This document shows, piece after piece, positions 12,001-23,684 of a stretch of 64,000 nucleotides of DNA (the stretch's first letter is position 1; each line of letters starts with the position of its first letter). The stretch is taken from contig NC_079238.1 of the NCBI RefSeq assembly GCF_027921745.1, positions 5,146,001 through 5,210,000 of the forward strand. Direction: 5' to 3'. The translations under genes and the position numbers were made by a program. The notes under the pieces were generated by a model. That model was not told the origin of the DNA, searched no databases, and saw nothing but the letters and a program-made list of their open reading frames with translations. This DNA is from Schizosaccharomyces osmophilus (Eukaryota; Ascomycota; Schizosaccharomycetes; Schizosaccharomycetales; Schizosaccharomycetaceae).

Positions 12001-14067
12001 TTACTCTTGAGTAGCATTAAACTCACCAAACTTTTCTACAGCGTTCTTCCACAACATCTTACCCTCGGTTAAGGCTACAAGGGCATTGATTATGTCTTCT
12101 TGGGAACCACGAACTTGCTTGGTAGTATCACGCTCACGAAGAGTGATAGAGCTATTTTCAAGAGTCTCAAAATCAACGGTCAAGCCAAATGGGGTACCAA
12201 GTTCATCATTACGAGCATAACGACGGCCAATGTTAGCATTCGAATCGTCGACTTTGTTGGAAACACCCAAACTACGGAGCTTGGCAGACAATTTACGAAC
12301 AACAGGGTTGAATTCAGCGTTGCGGCTCAATGGAACAATAAGAGCTTTGATGGGAGCAACGACGGCGGGGAATGACAAAACACCACGTTGAGTGTCTTCA
12401 GGACGAGCCCAAAAGCTGTGTTCCATAAGGCAATACAAGAGACGGCCCAAGCCAAAGGAAGGCTCGATAACGTTGGGTGTAAAGGTACGAGTGTGTTCTT
12501 TACGTTGTTGTTTTTCAACAGTAACAAGTTCGGCATCTACTTCGTGCTCGACACCGTTTGCAACGACGGTAACCCTACCTTGAGAAGCCAATTGAGCACT
12601 CTTGGTTTCCTTGACTTCCTGAGTCCAGTTAAGCATTTCTTCTTCGACAGCCTTGGCATCACGCTTGAAACGAGGTCCGAATTTCTTCTTGTTAACCTCA
12701 ACAACATACTCCTCGACTACGATGGGTTCAGGAAGAGCTTCTTGAACAACCAAAGGAGTCTTGGTGGCCTTGCTATGGACGGTCAAATCGTAGGCACTAC
12801 GGTCAGCGCAACCAACACATTCAATCCATCCGTATGAACATTGAATTTCGGCATCCCAGCAATCGCAAGCATAATGAGCCATTTCGTTGCTCATGTGCTG
12901 GCGGAAACGAAGACGAGACATATCGATACCGATTTTTTCTAAGAAGAGACTAATACGAGCCATAAAATAACCCAAAGTGGTATTGTCGACAACACCCTTT
13001 TTGACAGCGTCACCAATAGTCATTTCTACGACCTCGCTCTTTCCTTCGACTTGAACAGCTCTGGGCAAAAGACGAAGAGGAATATGGGCAACTTCATCAA
13101 AGCGATCATGTTCTTTATTTTGGGGATCGACAAAATGCTCTACTTCACCCATCAAGAATTCACGAACACGTAAAAGACCACTACGGGGAGAGATTTCGTT
13201 TCGGAAAGCCTTGCCAATCATAGCACTAGCGAAGGGGACCTTACCGTTGTTGAATTCGAGTAAACGGTTAAAGTTCAAGAATTGACCCTGAGCGGTTTCA
13301 GGACGAAGGTAACCTTGCAAACCTCCGCTAGGACCTATCTGAGTCTGAAACATCAAATTAAACTGGCGAGGGCTTTCAAGTTCACCATTGTTAGCAGGGT
13401 TACGAATATCATGAACCTTCATGATATCAGTAAGTTGTTGGCCGTCATAGTTGTCAATCTGAGCAAGGATAAATTCATATTCGCGCACAGTTTCATCGTC
13501 CAGACGAGTGACCTTAATTTCCTTCACCTTTTTCTTGCGCTTTTTCTTGTCTTCAGATTCTTCCTGAACAGCGACGTTTGTAGCACCAGTTTCTTTAGCA
13601 CGGGCTTCCTTGTCACCCTTTAAACGAGCCTCCAAAACTTCCTCAACCAAATGGTCAGCACGGAAGATCTCACCAGTGGAAGGATCTTTGCACATCCAAT
13701 CACAAAACTTGTCAACGTGGCCGCTAGTCTTCAAAACATCATGAGGAGTAAGCATGGAGCAATCTACTTCCAACATACTTTCCTCAATAATAAAGTGTTT
13801 TCTCCACAAGTCCACGATGTTGGTTTGAAGGGCAGAACCAGGAGGGCCATAGTCGAAAAGACCACTAATACCGCCATAAATTTGGAATGAGGGGGAAAAG
13901 AAGAATCGCTTCTTCATCAATTCCTCGAATTGACTGCGATCGAAAGGAACGCTTCTCGATAGATCCGCCATTTTTCTTCTGACAACCCGTTTACCAAAAA
14001 GAACACAAGTACCACGAAATGCTTGAAAAGACCGTATTTTGATACCTGCGAAAAGCTCAAAAATCAA
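12001..14067 (-). CDS. grs1: Glycyl-tRNA synthetase, probable dual-targeted
   Basis: A 688-residue class II glycyl-tRNA synthetase with no intron. It charges tRNA-Gly. The catalytic core shows YGGISGLFDYGPPGSALQ near the start, the family motif RPETAQGQFLNF, motif 2 (FRNEISPRSGLLRVREF), and motif 3 (EPSFGLGRLLYCLMEHSF), then an anticodon-binding domain. The reading frame opens with about 32 extra residues rich in Arg, Phe and Ala and without acidic residues after position 3, like a mitochondrial presequence. A second in-frame ATG (MADLSRS, codon at 13971-13969) begins the conserved protein. Both compartments in yeasts are usually served by this one gene, so two alternative starts are likely. 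Neighbours match S. pombe SPAC3F10.03. Confidence 0.95.
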   Translation of the reverse strand: MIFELFAGIKIRSFQAFRGTCVLFGKRVVRRKMADLSRSVPFDRSQFEELMKKRFFFSPSFQIYGGISGLFDYGPPGSALQTNIVDLWRKHFIIEESMLEVDCSMLTPHDVLKTSGHVDKFCDWMCKDPSTGEIFRADHLVEEVLEARLKGDKEARAKETGATNVAVQEESEDKKKRKKKVKEIKVTRLDDETVREYEFILAQIDNYDGQQLTDIMKVHDIRNPANNGELESPRQFNLMFQTQIGPSGGLQGYLRPETAQGQFLNFNRLLEFNNGKVPFASAMIGKAFRNEISPRSGLLRVREFLMGEVEHFVDPQNKEHDRFDEVAHIPLRLLPRAVQVEGKSEVVEMTIGDAVKKGVVDNTTLGYFMARISLFLEKIGIDMSRLRFRQHMSNEMAHYACDCWDAEIQCSYGWIECVGCADRSAYDLTVHSKATKTPLVVQEALPEPIVVEEYVVEVNKKKFGPRFKRDAKAVEEEMLNWTQEVKETKSAQLASQGRVTVVANGVEHEVDAELVTVEKQQRKEHTRTFTPNVIEPSFGLGRLLYCLMEHSFWARPEDTQRGVLSFPAVVAPIKALIVPLSRNAEFNPVVRKLSAKLRSLGVSNKVDDSNANIGRRYARNDELGTPFGLTVDFETLENSSITLRERDTTKQVRGSQEDIINALVALTEGKMLWKNAVEKFGEFNATQE

Positions 14068-15673
14068 TGCTTTTCGCTTGATCTGTCTACGAAGGAGTTG
14101 TTGGCACTTGGAAAAAGCAAAACCTCTTGAAGCAAATTACAAATATAGTGGGGTGTAATGTACTCGTTATTTGGGTTTTGCATCTTCTGGATTACAATGG
14201 CTTAGTAAATAAAAAGTGAAAAGAATGTGCTTTTAAATGGTTGATTCTTGTACATATGGTATGACTTCGCCTATTGTTTACGATGATAGCTAGCAGTGAT
14301 ATCCTTTGACAATTTATGGAATTCCCCTGTTGGGAATGTAATCATTGGGATGGACGGTTTGAAGGGTTGCCTTTTGTGCTAGCGATGGTTCCTATGCATT
14401 AGAAAAGTATCAGTCTTTATAGTCCTGTTCATGTTTTTGCTCGTGATTTGCCAGGTCGCTGAGGTTGAAGATGTAGATGTAGCTTGTAGTACGACAATTC
14501 AGCATCCGTCTTTGCTGAATATTCTCTTCAAGTCTTTTTTGAAGGCCTTCTTTTTGTGAAAAATGAAAAGCAGATGTCAAACGAGCATTGTACGTTACAC
14601 CTAAACACTTTCGTGGGTATTGCACTCACAAAGGATTAGGTTTTTCGCTACTGTCCTCTTGAAGAGCATCGAAAATTCTCTAGTGGTAAATGTTGCTTGG
14701 CGCTGGTTCTATTCCATTCTATATTATGAATTCCTTTCTACCGTAATGCCAGTTCAGAAATCTCTGATTGGAAAGAAAGACTCCAATGGAATGAATACAA
14801 TCCTAAGAGAGGCATTCCTTTACTACCAGAGAGTTCCTTTTCAGTGGATGGGACAGCTATGGACATTGTCCAAACATTGAAACAAAATGTCTGCAAAAAG
14901 AAAACTTGCCGATCATCTAAAACTTCTCGCTAAAACAGAACCAGCTACTATATGCCTTGAAGTAGAAAATCCACGATTTATTATATGGTTTATTTGTCGT
15001 TTCGATAGACAGTTTCATCTCTACAAACCATGAAACCAACAACATTCAAAACAGAAAACCAAAGCAGCTTTTTCATGCATTCAGCCACAAAATATTTATT
15101 CTTCGACTCATTAACCTGAAAGCCTCTGTTTGTATCCTATTCGATTTTTATTTTATTTTATTGACTTTCATTTTTCCTTTGTTTACATGCATTTTTGTGC
15201 ATCCAAACGACATGGATCGATGTTTGCTTTAGCATCACTACAGCCCACTAAAAGAAATATATTGGCAATTTCACATCTTAGCATTGGTCTTCTACAAACA
15301 CCAATTGTTGCATAAGACGCTAAAAAATCGCCTTTAAAACTTTTTCTTTAGAATCCATACGCTCTGAATTGTTTACAAGAAGAAAATTTCGTTCAGAATG
15401 TTGGTCTTATAGTAGGTTGACTGCTTTGCTCTTCTTTTCCTTGTTTCCTTAAATTTATCTTTTTTATAAGCATTTACTGTGTATTTCCTTTTTTCAGTTT
15501 TTTTCTGTATTTTCGCGCGTTGACAACTTTTCTTTGCGCCAGGAATTGGAGTGATAGAATTCTATCTATTTGTTACATTGTTTGGGCACGGATACCTCTT
15601 CTCATTTTGCCGTCAATCTATTATTCCCTAGTGTGTTATTCAAAAAAATAATTGGCTATTTATTGTGTAAACG
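14068..15673. other. Long divergent intergenic region, grs1 and trk1
   Basis: About 1.6 kb holding both promoters. The only open frames are short and unconvincing, including a 48-residue frame at 14887-15033 on the plus strand (MSAKRKLADHLKLL...). No tRNA or LTR piece seen. Long 5' leaders are common for fission yeast transporters, so much of this may be trk1 leader. Confidence 0.5.
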
Positions 15674-18322
15674 ATGTTTACCAAAGCTAGAAAATGGATA
15701 CAATGGATAGTGCCGAATTTTGGATTTTTGGCTATCCATTACTCGTATATCATTGTTTTGGTGATCATATGCTCGATTTTGCTATTCACGGGTGGTGCCA
15801 AAATAGCATACATTGATGCCTTATTTTTGGCAAGTAGTAGCGTCACTCAAACTGGTCTCAATACTGTCAATTTGATCGATCTTACCACTTGGCAACAATT
15901 TGTCATCTTTTTTTTTCCTATTGTGAGCGTCCCCATTTGGATGCATGGCGCGATTTCCTTTGTTCGCTTGTATTGGTTTCGAAGAAAATGCAGATACGTG
16001 ATCAGACAAAATCGTACTCGCCGTTTTCAACGTAATGTTCGTCGTAAACAACTTAAACAAGAAAAGAAAAACGAGAAACAGGGTGTGAGGGGAAGAAAAA
16101 TTCAAGTTTTACTTCCTCACCAAGCAAATGATGATTCTGATCCAGCTCCTACTTTTGGTAACCCTGATATCACATCCACTGAATATCCTCAAGAAGACCC
16201 TTCTTCTAACCCAGTGCCTATATCTCCAAAAGCTATTCCCAAAGAACCAGAAACGGACACCCGTACAACACTCTCCATTCAAGAACTTTCCGACATAGAT
16301 TTGGAGGATCCGGAAACCAATAATACTGTGGACCCTTCTTCGAATCTTCCTTCCAAAAAATTTGATGTGGACGAGGAAATAGAAATGGACGATCTTCATC
16401 CTCGTTTACGAAGACAGAATTCGGTTATAACAGCTTTTTTAAATAATAATGATGATGTTCATGAAACTCAATCGTACAGCGAGAAAGGAATACCACCTGT
16501 TCCTATGCCTTATTGCCTTTCTGATACAAATTTGCTCAACTTGCAAGACACCCCCGTCGGTTCCAGTCTCCCCACTTCTAATAATAAAGCTTCTATCACT
16601 ATTTACGAACCAAAAAAAAATACATATTCTACGTCAGTCTCTTCCGAGTCAGAAAACCATTCCCAGGAAGACGTCCATATAGCCTTTACTAATCTTCATA
16701 AACCGACTCTTGAGCGAAAACGTCAAGAAGATTTAGTAGAAAATAAAAAATTCTTTCAGAAAAAGCCCACAAGGTTTAGACGGATGAGTGCTCCCATGCG
16801 CTGGACAAAATCTCTGAGCGTGAATCCTAGAAGTCTGACACTTGAAAGAGTTTTATCCAGCGCCTTTGGCAGAAGAAGAGAAGGAACGAACTCCTCTTCC
16901 AGAAGCACCGTAATGTCTTTACCCTACCTTTCTTACAATCCGACGGTCGATCGAAACTCTGCTTTTGTCGAGTTGTCGAGAGAGCAACGTGATGAATTAG
17001 GTGGTATAGAATATAGGGCTCTTAAATGTGTATGCACTGTGGTTTCGATATATTTTATACTTACCAACATCTTCGCTATCGTTATCTTCATTGTTTTCTC
17101 GTATACTGCTCACGGTTCTTATTTAATAATCGATTCTCTCGGCTTGAAAAGAGGATGGTGGGCTCTGTTTACTTCTGTTTCTTCATTTAATGACCTTGGA
17201 TACTCGCTAGTACCCGCATCATTTTCACCCTTTAATAAAAACATTTTTCTTCTATTAATTTCTTCCCTTTTCATCATTGCCGGAAATACAGGATTTCCCG
17301 TTTTTTTACGTTTATTCATTTGGTTCTTCTACAAAATTTTACCATTAGGTCAAGAGAAAAAAGAAGCCATGGCTTTTCTATTAGACCACCCACGTCGTTG
17401 TTTCACTCTTCTATTTCCATCTGGATCCACGTGGTGGTTATTTTTCATCTTGCTTGGTTTGAATGCAATAGATTTGATTTTATTTATGTCATTAGACATA
17501 AAAAATGAATCAATAGTGGGCCTTCCTAGAGGTATGCGCGTTGTCAATGCCTTATTTCAATCAGTTTGCACGAGAACTGCAGGATTTACCAGCATCACTT
17601 TATCCGCATTACATCCTGCCGTTTTAGTAAGTTATTTAATCATGATGTACATATCAGTTTATCCTGTGGCTATCAATATGAGAAATACCAACGTTTACGA
17701 AGAACGATCTCTTGGTGTATACACTTTTGACGAAGAAGAGCATAAGTCTTTTCTGAAAAATCACTTGACTGAGCAAGTGAGTCATGACCTTTGGTGTATC
17801 TTCCTCGGGCTTTTTATTATTTGCATATGCGAAGGTGGAAAAATAGCAAATAATAATGATACTGTAAGATCTTTCCCTGTCGATAACCATTGCTAATTTT
17901 TTTTAGGACTTTACAATTTTCGCAGTATTGTTTGAAATCGTTTCGGCTTACGGAACCGTAGGTCTAAGTACTGGTTAGTATTTTAGACAATTGACTTTAT
18001 GACGTTGTGCTAACTATATTGTCAGGTTTATCTACTTCTGCATGTTCTCTTTCGGCAAGGTTTACAAAGTTAAGTAAACTTGTAATCATTGCTCTGCAAA
18101 TTCGCGGACGGCATAGAGGTCTTCCAAGAGCTGTTGATCGCGCTGTATGTTCAACACAATTTATATTCAATCGATATAAAAATGGGCTAACGTTTGAAAT
18201 AGATTTTACTACCTACCGAAAAAAATAACCTAAAAGAAGAAGAAGATCATCGACGACGACAAGAATTAAGCCGTACTATAAGTTACTCAAGAGCAAGTGT
18301 TTCAATACATAGGGATGAATAA
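15674..18322 (+). CDS. trk1: Potassium transporter of the Trk/HKT family
   Basis: Plasma-membrane potassium uptake protein, 831 residues in four exons by my splicing: 15674-17863, 17907-17973, 18026-18144, 18203-18322. Each junction has GT/AG ends and keeps frame; the last intron follows RAVDRA and resumes with ILLPTEK. All four pore loops of the family are visible: SVTQTGLNTV, SSFNDLGYSL, TRTAGFTSI and YGTVGLSTG, each with its filter glycine. A long hydrophilic, phospho-site-like loop (about residues 105-440) sits between the first and second M1-P-M2 units, as in other yeast Trk proteins. S. pombe has trk1 and trk2; the grs1-gsa1-mug113 neighbourhood points to trk1 (SPAC3F10.02c), but elo2, trk2's neighbour in S. 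pombe, is also close. Confidence 0.93.
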
Positions 18323-18419
18323 ATCCCATAATTTCATTGTCACATTTGATCTAGGTGTTGTATATTATAATAGAATGAAAAATTAAATAATTAGAGGTTA
18401 AATTAAAGCTATAATAATA

Positions 18420-20678
18420 TTAAATACCAGCTCGATAGACGGTTTGACCACCGTTTCGCATTTGAACTGTTTCTTTTGAAGCTAAAATTTGCAGAGCCAT
18501 TTCCAAAGCGCGCTGAGAATAACCGTGCTATATATATGTCAGTAAATAAATAAGATAGAAAACATTCAGCTTTACTTACTCCATTCACGTATTCACGAAT
18601 TAGCATACGATAGCTTGCCTGAAAACCGATAGGTAAGCGCTTTTTTAAACTACCCTCAATCTTTTTTACTTCTTCAGTAACTTCCGGAGAAGCTTGTGTA
18701 GCTGCAGCTAGAGTACTTGTTAAAAACAAGCGAATAGCCTCTGTTGCATGAACCTCTGTTGCTATACTGGACATTGACATTTTAGCCAGTGCTTCAGTAA
18801 TTCGTATAATAGCCTCCAATTGACGGACGGTGATAGGAATACTTGATCGTACATTAGTGTCTTGTTCTGATTGATGTACTTGTTTTCGAATGGCAACGAA
18901 TTGACTCGAGAGTTTCTCAGCAGCTTCGGCGCTCAAGAGGGGGGCGCATTTACTAAATATTGTTAGAAAATAGTAAGAAATTAAAGGAAATGAACTCACT
19001 GTCTGCAATAATTGATGTAGCGTCGAAATTTTTCGAAAGGAATTTCTCCGATTGCTAATGTTTCCATTGATTCTTGCAAGTTTGTATGAAGACTGATAAC
19101 GTGACGAGCAATGCTTCGATCTCTTGATTCGTCGTGTTCATCTTTGACAATAAATATCATATCGAATCTCGACAAAATTGTTGACTGGAAATCAATATTT
19201 TCACCGGGAGATTTCATATCATCATATCTTCCGAAAATTGGGTTTGCCGCAGCCAATACAGACGTCCTTGAATTCAAAATAGTGGTGATGCCAGCTTTTG
19301 CAATGGATATTGTTTGTTGCTCCATAGCTTCATGAATTGCAACACGATCTTCATCTCTCATTTTGTCAAATTCATCGATACAAACAATTCCGCCATCCGC
19401 CAGAACCATTGCACCTCCTTCCAAATAAAAATCACCGGAAGCACTATCTCTTTGTACCGAAGCTGTTAAACCAGCGGCACTAGAACCTTTACCTGATGTA
19501 TATACGGCAATAGGAGCCAGCCGTTCTACAAACTTCAAAAACTGAGATTTAGCAGTACCCGGATCACCTAGTAAAAGAACGTTGATATCACCTCTGAGCC
19601 GCATTCCATCAGGTAAAATCTTTTTGGAACCAGAAAATAACAAACAGGCAATAGATTTTTTTATATCAATATTACCATAAATTGCAGGAGCAATACTGTT
19701 GGAAATGATTTCATACAGATTCTGAGTACGAGAGATTTCTAGAAATTCTTCTTCTTCCTCTTCACTGAATAGAGGTGTAGATTTGGTGCCCTCCTCTGAA
19801 TTTAATTGAATACCAATTACGCGAACATATGGATTTCGAATAGCAACAGCACCACTAGATTTGACCGATTTGTTTTGGAATATTGAAAAAATACCAGTAA
19901 TTACACAACGTGTTCCTGGAGTAATTTGGTTTGTAAGATAACGATCGGCATTCAATAAAATATGGCGAGGAAGTTCACCAACAGGGACCATATCAGGGGC
20001 TTCTTGAAGTTTTAGGACTTGTTGGTCAATAAAGAAAGATTTAGAATGGTCAATGATATAAGGATCCATGGGACATTCTTTTTTCTCGCCATCTAAAACA
20101 GGAGCATCACAAACACGAGGAAGCTGTATGCCAGTGAAGCCACCAGAAACAGGCAAGGATTTGGTAGAACGACAATTTCTACAAACTATATGCAGAGAAG
20201 TTGCGCGACAAGACAATGTAGATGCACCGATAATGATACCGGGAATACGAACCAATTTAGAGATATGAGTAGCAGTCAAATCACGAATAGAAAGAATATT
20301 GGCATCATAATGAAGGGTAACTTGACATGTTGGAATAAGAACAGAAGGACTTTCGGGACTTCGATACAGCAATCGTTTTGCGACCGTAGTAACAGCAGAT
20401 TCAAATAGCGATAGAAGTTCCGTTGGCTGGCTAGAAAGCAAATGAGCTAGATCCTCATCAAAGCTAATCAAATGCTTAAGATCAACTTTCAGTAGGTACT
20501 GGTTAATCATCAAATTGTCACGAAGCTGACTACGATAAACAAAATTGTTGTCGATGACAAACTCATCGATGAAACGAACGAAACTTTTTTCATGATTTAC
20601 ATTAGAGTCTTCTTCTTGATCTCCGGGGAGAACAGGGGTATAGTATACACTACTTTGTTCCCAACCTGTAGCAGCCAT
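18420..20678 (-). CDS. mcm5: MCM complex subunit Mcm5 (Nda4)
   Basis: Replicative helicase subunit, 719 residues in three exons by my splicing (exon 1 19000-20678, exon 2 18580-18952, exon 3 18420-18527). The start is [15 protein letters not shown]; a longer upstream open frame is not used because it is low-complexity Phe/Ser. The N-terminal [10 protein letters not shown] and acidic start fit Mcm5 rather than other MCMs. A Cys-pair zinc region (CRNC...C...C) lies near residues 180-220. The AAA+ core shows Walker A GDPGTAKS (about residue 371), Walker B CIDEFDKM (about 436) and the arginine-finger motif SRFD (about 501). The end, VYRAGI, closes the usual winged-helix tail. It acts in the Mcm2-7 ring at origins. 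Known in S. pombe as nda4. Confidence 0.96.
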
Positions 20679-21557
20679 TGTATGTGGAAAAACGAAAGTA
20701 AAACCAAGTGATCGTTGAAAAAAAAAAGAAATGAAAAAAAAGAAGAGACGATTGAAAGAAAGAAAGAAAGAATTCAAATTGGTGCTATGGTTCAACGACA
20801 GAAAAATGAACTTTGACAAAAAATTCACCGAAAAACAAGAAAAAGAGTGGAATAAAATGAATTGATGGAGAAATGAACAAAGTTTAACCGGAATAAAAAA
20901 AATAATAAATAAAAATGCCCGTAAACGGCCAAATTCTTACAATTTGAAAAATAGGCAAAGATTGGCCTGAGAGTAGGTAGAAGAAGTAGGATCGTAGTTG
21001 AAACAGGCAAAGAATGTGCACGCTGGAGACTACGAAAGCACTGAATAAAACTACTTTTGCAAAATATGAAGTTAAAAATGAACTAAAAAGGAAGCGGGCG
21101 TCTTTGGAAAATCTACAACGACTATAAAAGTTGGCATCGATACAGCATGCATAATTACTGTCACAGAAACGACAAATGCAGTAAAGAAGAGCTAATTCGC
21201 AATACTAAAAGAAAGGAAGTTGCAAGTCATTTTATTATCTGTTGTATGTTTCAAAAGCAAGAAAGAACCCATCTCTATTTCCTTGAAGATGATGCATTAT
21301 TCTTTCAAGGCAAAAGAAGATCAAACAAGGTAGGATTAGGCAAGAATACGAGATAGCAAAATGCAGGTCACCAGTGAATAATCTTGAAGAGTTGAATGGA
21401 TGAACCATTGGGACAGAGACCAAGACATGCTGCAACAATAGTAAGATTGAGTTTTTAGAAAGATATAATAAAGAGGAGATTTAAAAAGAAAAGAAGGCCA
21501 AAGAAGAAATCACAAGTGAAAGGAATCCCTTCAAAAATGAGAAAGACTGTTTTTGTT
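20679..21557. other. Intergenic, mcm5 promoter and cox6 3' region
   Basis: About 880 bp, purine-rich on the plus strand with A/G runs just upstream of the mcm5 start (20715-20775). No further gene. I did not find a clear MluI-type (ACGCGT) cell-cycle box by eye. Confidence 0.45.
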
Positions 21558-22242
21558 TTAATGGAACAAATCTTCCTTCATAGAGATACCAAGCTCTTCA
21601 CATACAGGCTTCAGCTCCTTTAAATAAGCAGCATATTGTTCTTTGCTTGGTAATTTGACCTTGATACCCTCAAAGATGCGAACAGCAGTAGGGAAGTCGT
21701 TGACACGACGAGCAGCACGGATGGCTTGCTCAATCACATCGGAAGAAGGGACGATATCGTATGCAAAGCAGTTGTTAAGACCACGTTGAAGCTCAAATTG
21801 ATCTTGAACGGTGGAAAAGAAGTCATTGTACCTAGATAGATGTTAATACATGTACCCTGAATTGTTGAAAGACATCAAGAACGGTAGTGACTCCTTAGGC
21901 ATATTCTTGGTAACAACTCCCTTTATTTTTTTTGTAAACAGATATAAAGAAATTTAGTCTTTACTATATCTGCTTCTTTTAGAGAGTACGCGACCCAGAA
22001 TGGAAAAAGGAATAGGACCCATGGAAGCCACCTTAAGTCTCCCAAGCTTGCACGTTTATTTTAAAGGACTTAAAACGGAATTTTTATACTTACTTGGTAT
22101 TTATCTCCTCTAAAGAAGCAGAATGATTGCTGGAAAAGCGGAACTGACCGGCAGAAGCAAAACCCAGACGGGAAGGACGAACAAAGGCAGAAGAGGCGGC
22201 AAACCGACCTTGAGATTGAATAAGACGTTGAAAGTTCTTCAT
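21558..22242 (-). CDS. cox6: Cytochrome c oxidase subunit 6 (Cox6/COX5A)
   Basis: Mitochondrial inner-membrane complex IV subunit, 140 residues in two exons: 22094-22242 and 21558-21831, with a 262-nt GT/AG intron (donor GTAAGTAT). The protein begins MKNFQRLIQSQGRF and has an Arg/Ser-rich, acid-free presequence of about 35 residues. The mature part opens EEINTKYNDFF and contains the family blocks LQRGLNNCFAYDIVPSSDV and AARRVNDFPTAVRIFEGIK, then YLKELKPVCEELGI. Length matches fungal Cox6. It was not a single open frame because of the intron. It shares the minus strand with mcm5 but lies far upstream of it, so it has its own promoter. Confidence 0.94.
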
Positions 22243-23331
22243 ATTGTATGAATGAAACTGGTTTTTTACCTACAAACGAAAAGTGGGGAGTGAAAGAAGG
22301 TGGGAAGTCATGTATAGGATATGGGAAATATAAGGATAAAGATGGATTCCGAGAATCAGCCCTACTAAATGACAGTTCAGGAAAACAATTTGAAAAGAAT
22401 AAAATAATTAGCTATTTTTCAAATTTTTCAGTTAAGTGCATCTCCTATAAAAGTGCTGCTGGATCTGCATCCAAGAAACTTGAAACTTGAAGAGATTAAG
22501 AAGCTACGAACTACTGTTTCGTCTCTCAAAATATTATACCTTGAAGTTGCAAGACTTCTCTTGACGATGACAACTAGACCGAAGCTGTCTACTGCGGAAT
22601 CTAATATCAGGGCGGTAGCACGGTAAGACTAACATCGTGTAGACAATTCAAGCGTCTTAGTAAATGACAGAATTCCAAGGAAAATTCAAAGTAGCTCTCG
22701 GATTCGTGAGGCCTCTACTGTTGAACGAGAGGCTTGCACATTATCATGCTTGGGAAATTGCACGGATTTAGACGAACACCGAAGGAAAAATCCCTCTATC
22801 TGAAGAATTTATTCACGTACTTTTTCTCTTGCATACCGATAGGTCCGTTTCCTTGTCGAATACTATGAAATATCGTGCACACATCTTTTTTTCATCAGAC
22901 TTGCTTTTTTCCTAAAAAAATTTGGCTTTTCTAAACAGCTTAATAAAAAGTAAAATAAATTTAACTGTTTTATGGATGAAAACCATCGAAAGCCTCTTGT
23001 TTTTCTCTGTTTACTTACCAGAATTTAGGTAGCATTAAGTCACATGTACCTTTGTTTGGTTACCTCTATCGAAATGTGTCGTCTGTAATTCGCCAAATGA
23101 GCGACCAAAGTACATCGCTACTTGTCCTAGTAATAGGAGAGATCAGACCTGAAGAACGCTCTAAATGAGAGCTTGAAAGCACTTAAACTTTTTCTATTTC
23201 TAACATCAATGTGTGATCAAAAAAGGATCGTATCTACGTTCAATTGCTAAAGACAATTGAAATTAATTCTACTAGATGGTTTATGATAATATACTGGTTA
23301 GTATAATTTTTATTGCCGAATATCTGCTAAT
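22243..23331. other. Intergenic, upstream of cox6
   Basis: About 1.1 kb with the cox6 promoter at its left end and the solo LTR at its right end. I see no gene; the 80-residue frame at 22248-22490 looks random. Confidence 0.45.
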
Positions 23332-23684
23332 TGTCGTAAATCACATCTAATATTACTAATGCCTTGATACAATTATTTTATAACTACATGGAATTCACTC
23401 ATGTAATGAATAAACAAAGAGTTGAATGAAGAAAAAAGAAAAAAGAGATTCAGGAAGACAAAGACTTTACAATTGATTATAGATTAGAAGAAATTACCTG
23501 TCAAATTTCCTGACTGGAAAAATTGACTGGTCAAGTTAGAATAAAATAGTTTATACAATTTACTTAGTGCACCAGATTTCGAGTAGTACAAAAGCAATCA
23601 ATTCAAATACAACTCATTTAAAATGTGACTTTTATTTTTCGTTGAATCCTTATTCTCATAACAAGTGAGATCTCGTCTACGGCA
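23332..23684 (+). repeat. Solo LTR of the Tf-like family
   Basis: About 353 bp that align with the reverse complement of the LTR at 7302-7694 over nearly all its length, with shared blocks AATGAATAAACAAAG, GACAAAGACTTT, GAAGAAATTACCTG-like, ACTTAGTG and TTATTCTCATAACAAGTGAG. It begins TGTCG and ends GGCA, slightly changed from the family TGTCA/TGACA ends. It is flanked by a perfect 5-bp direct repeat, CTAAT (23327-23331 and 23685-23689), the target duplication length of this group. No internal region is present, so it is a solo LTR left by LTR-LTR recombination. Confidence 0.9.

Noticed and set aside
14887-15033. 48-residue plus-strand frame MSAKRKLADHLKLL...
   Set aside because: Too short, no family, and located in a region likely to be the trk1 leader.
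20679-20828. Upstream extension of the mcm5 frame
   Set aside because: It is Phe/Ser/Leu-rich low complexity from an A/G-rich leader; the conserved start is MAATGWEQ.
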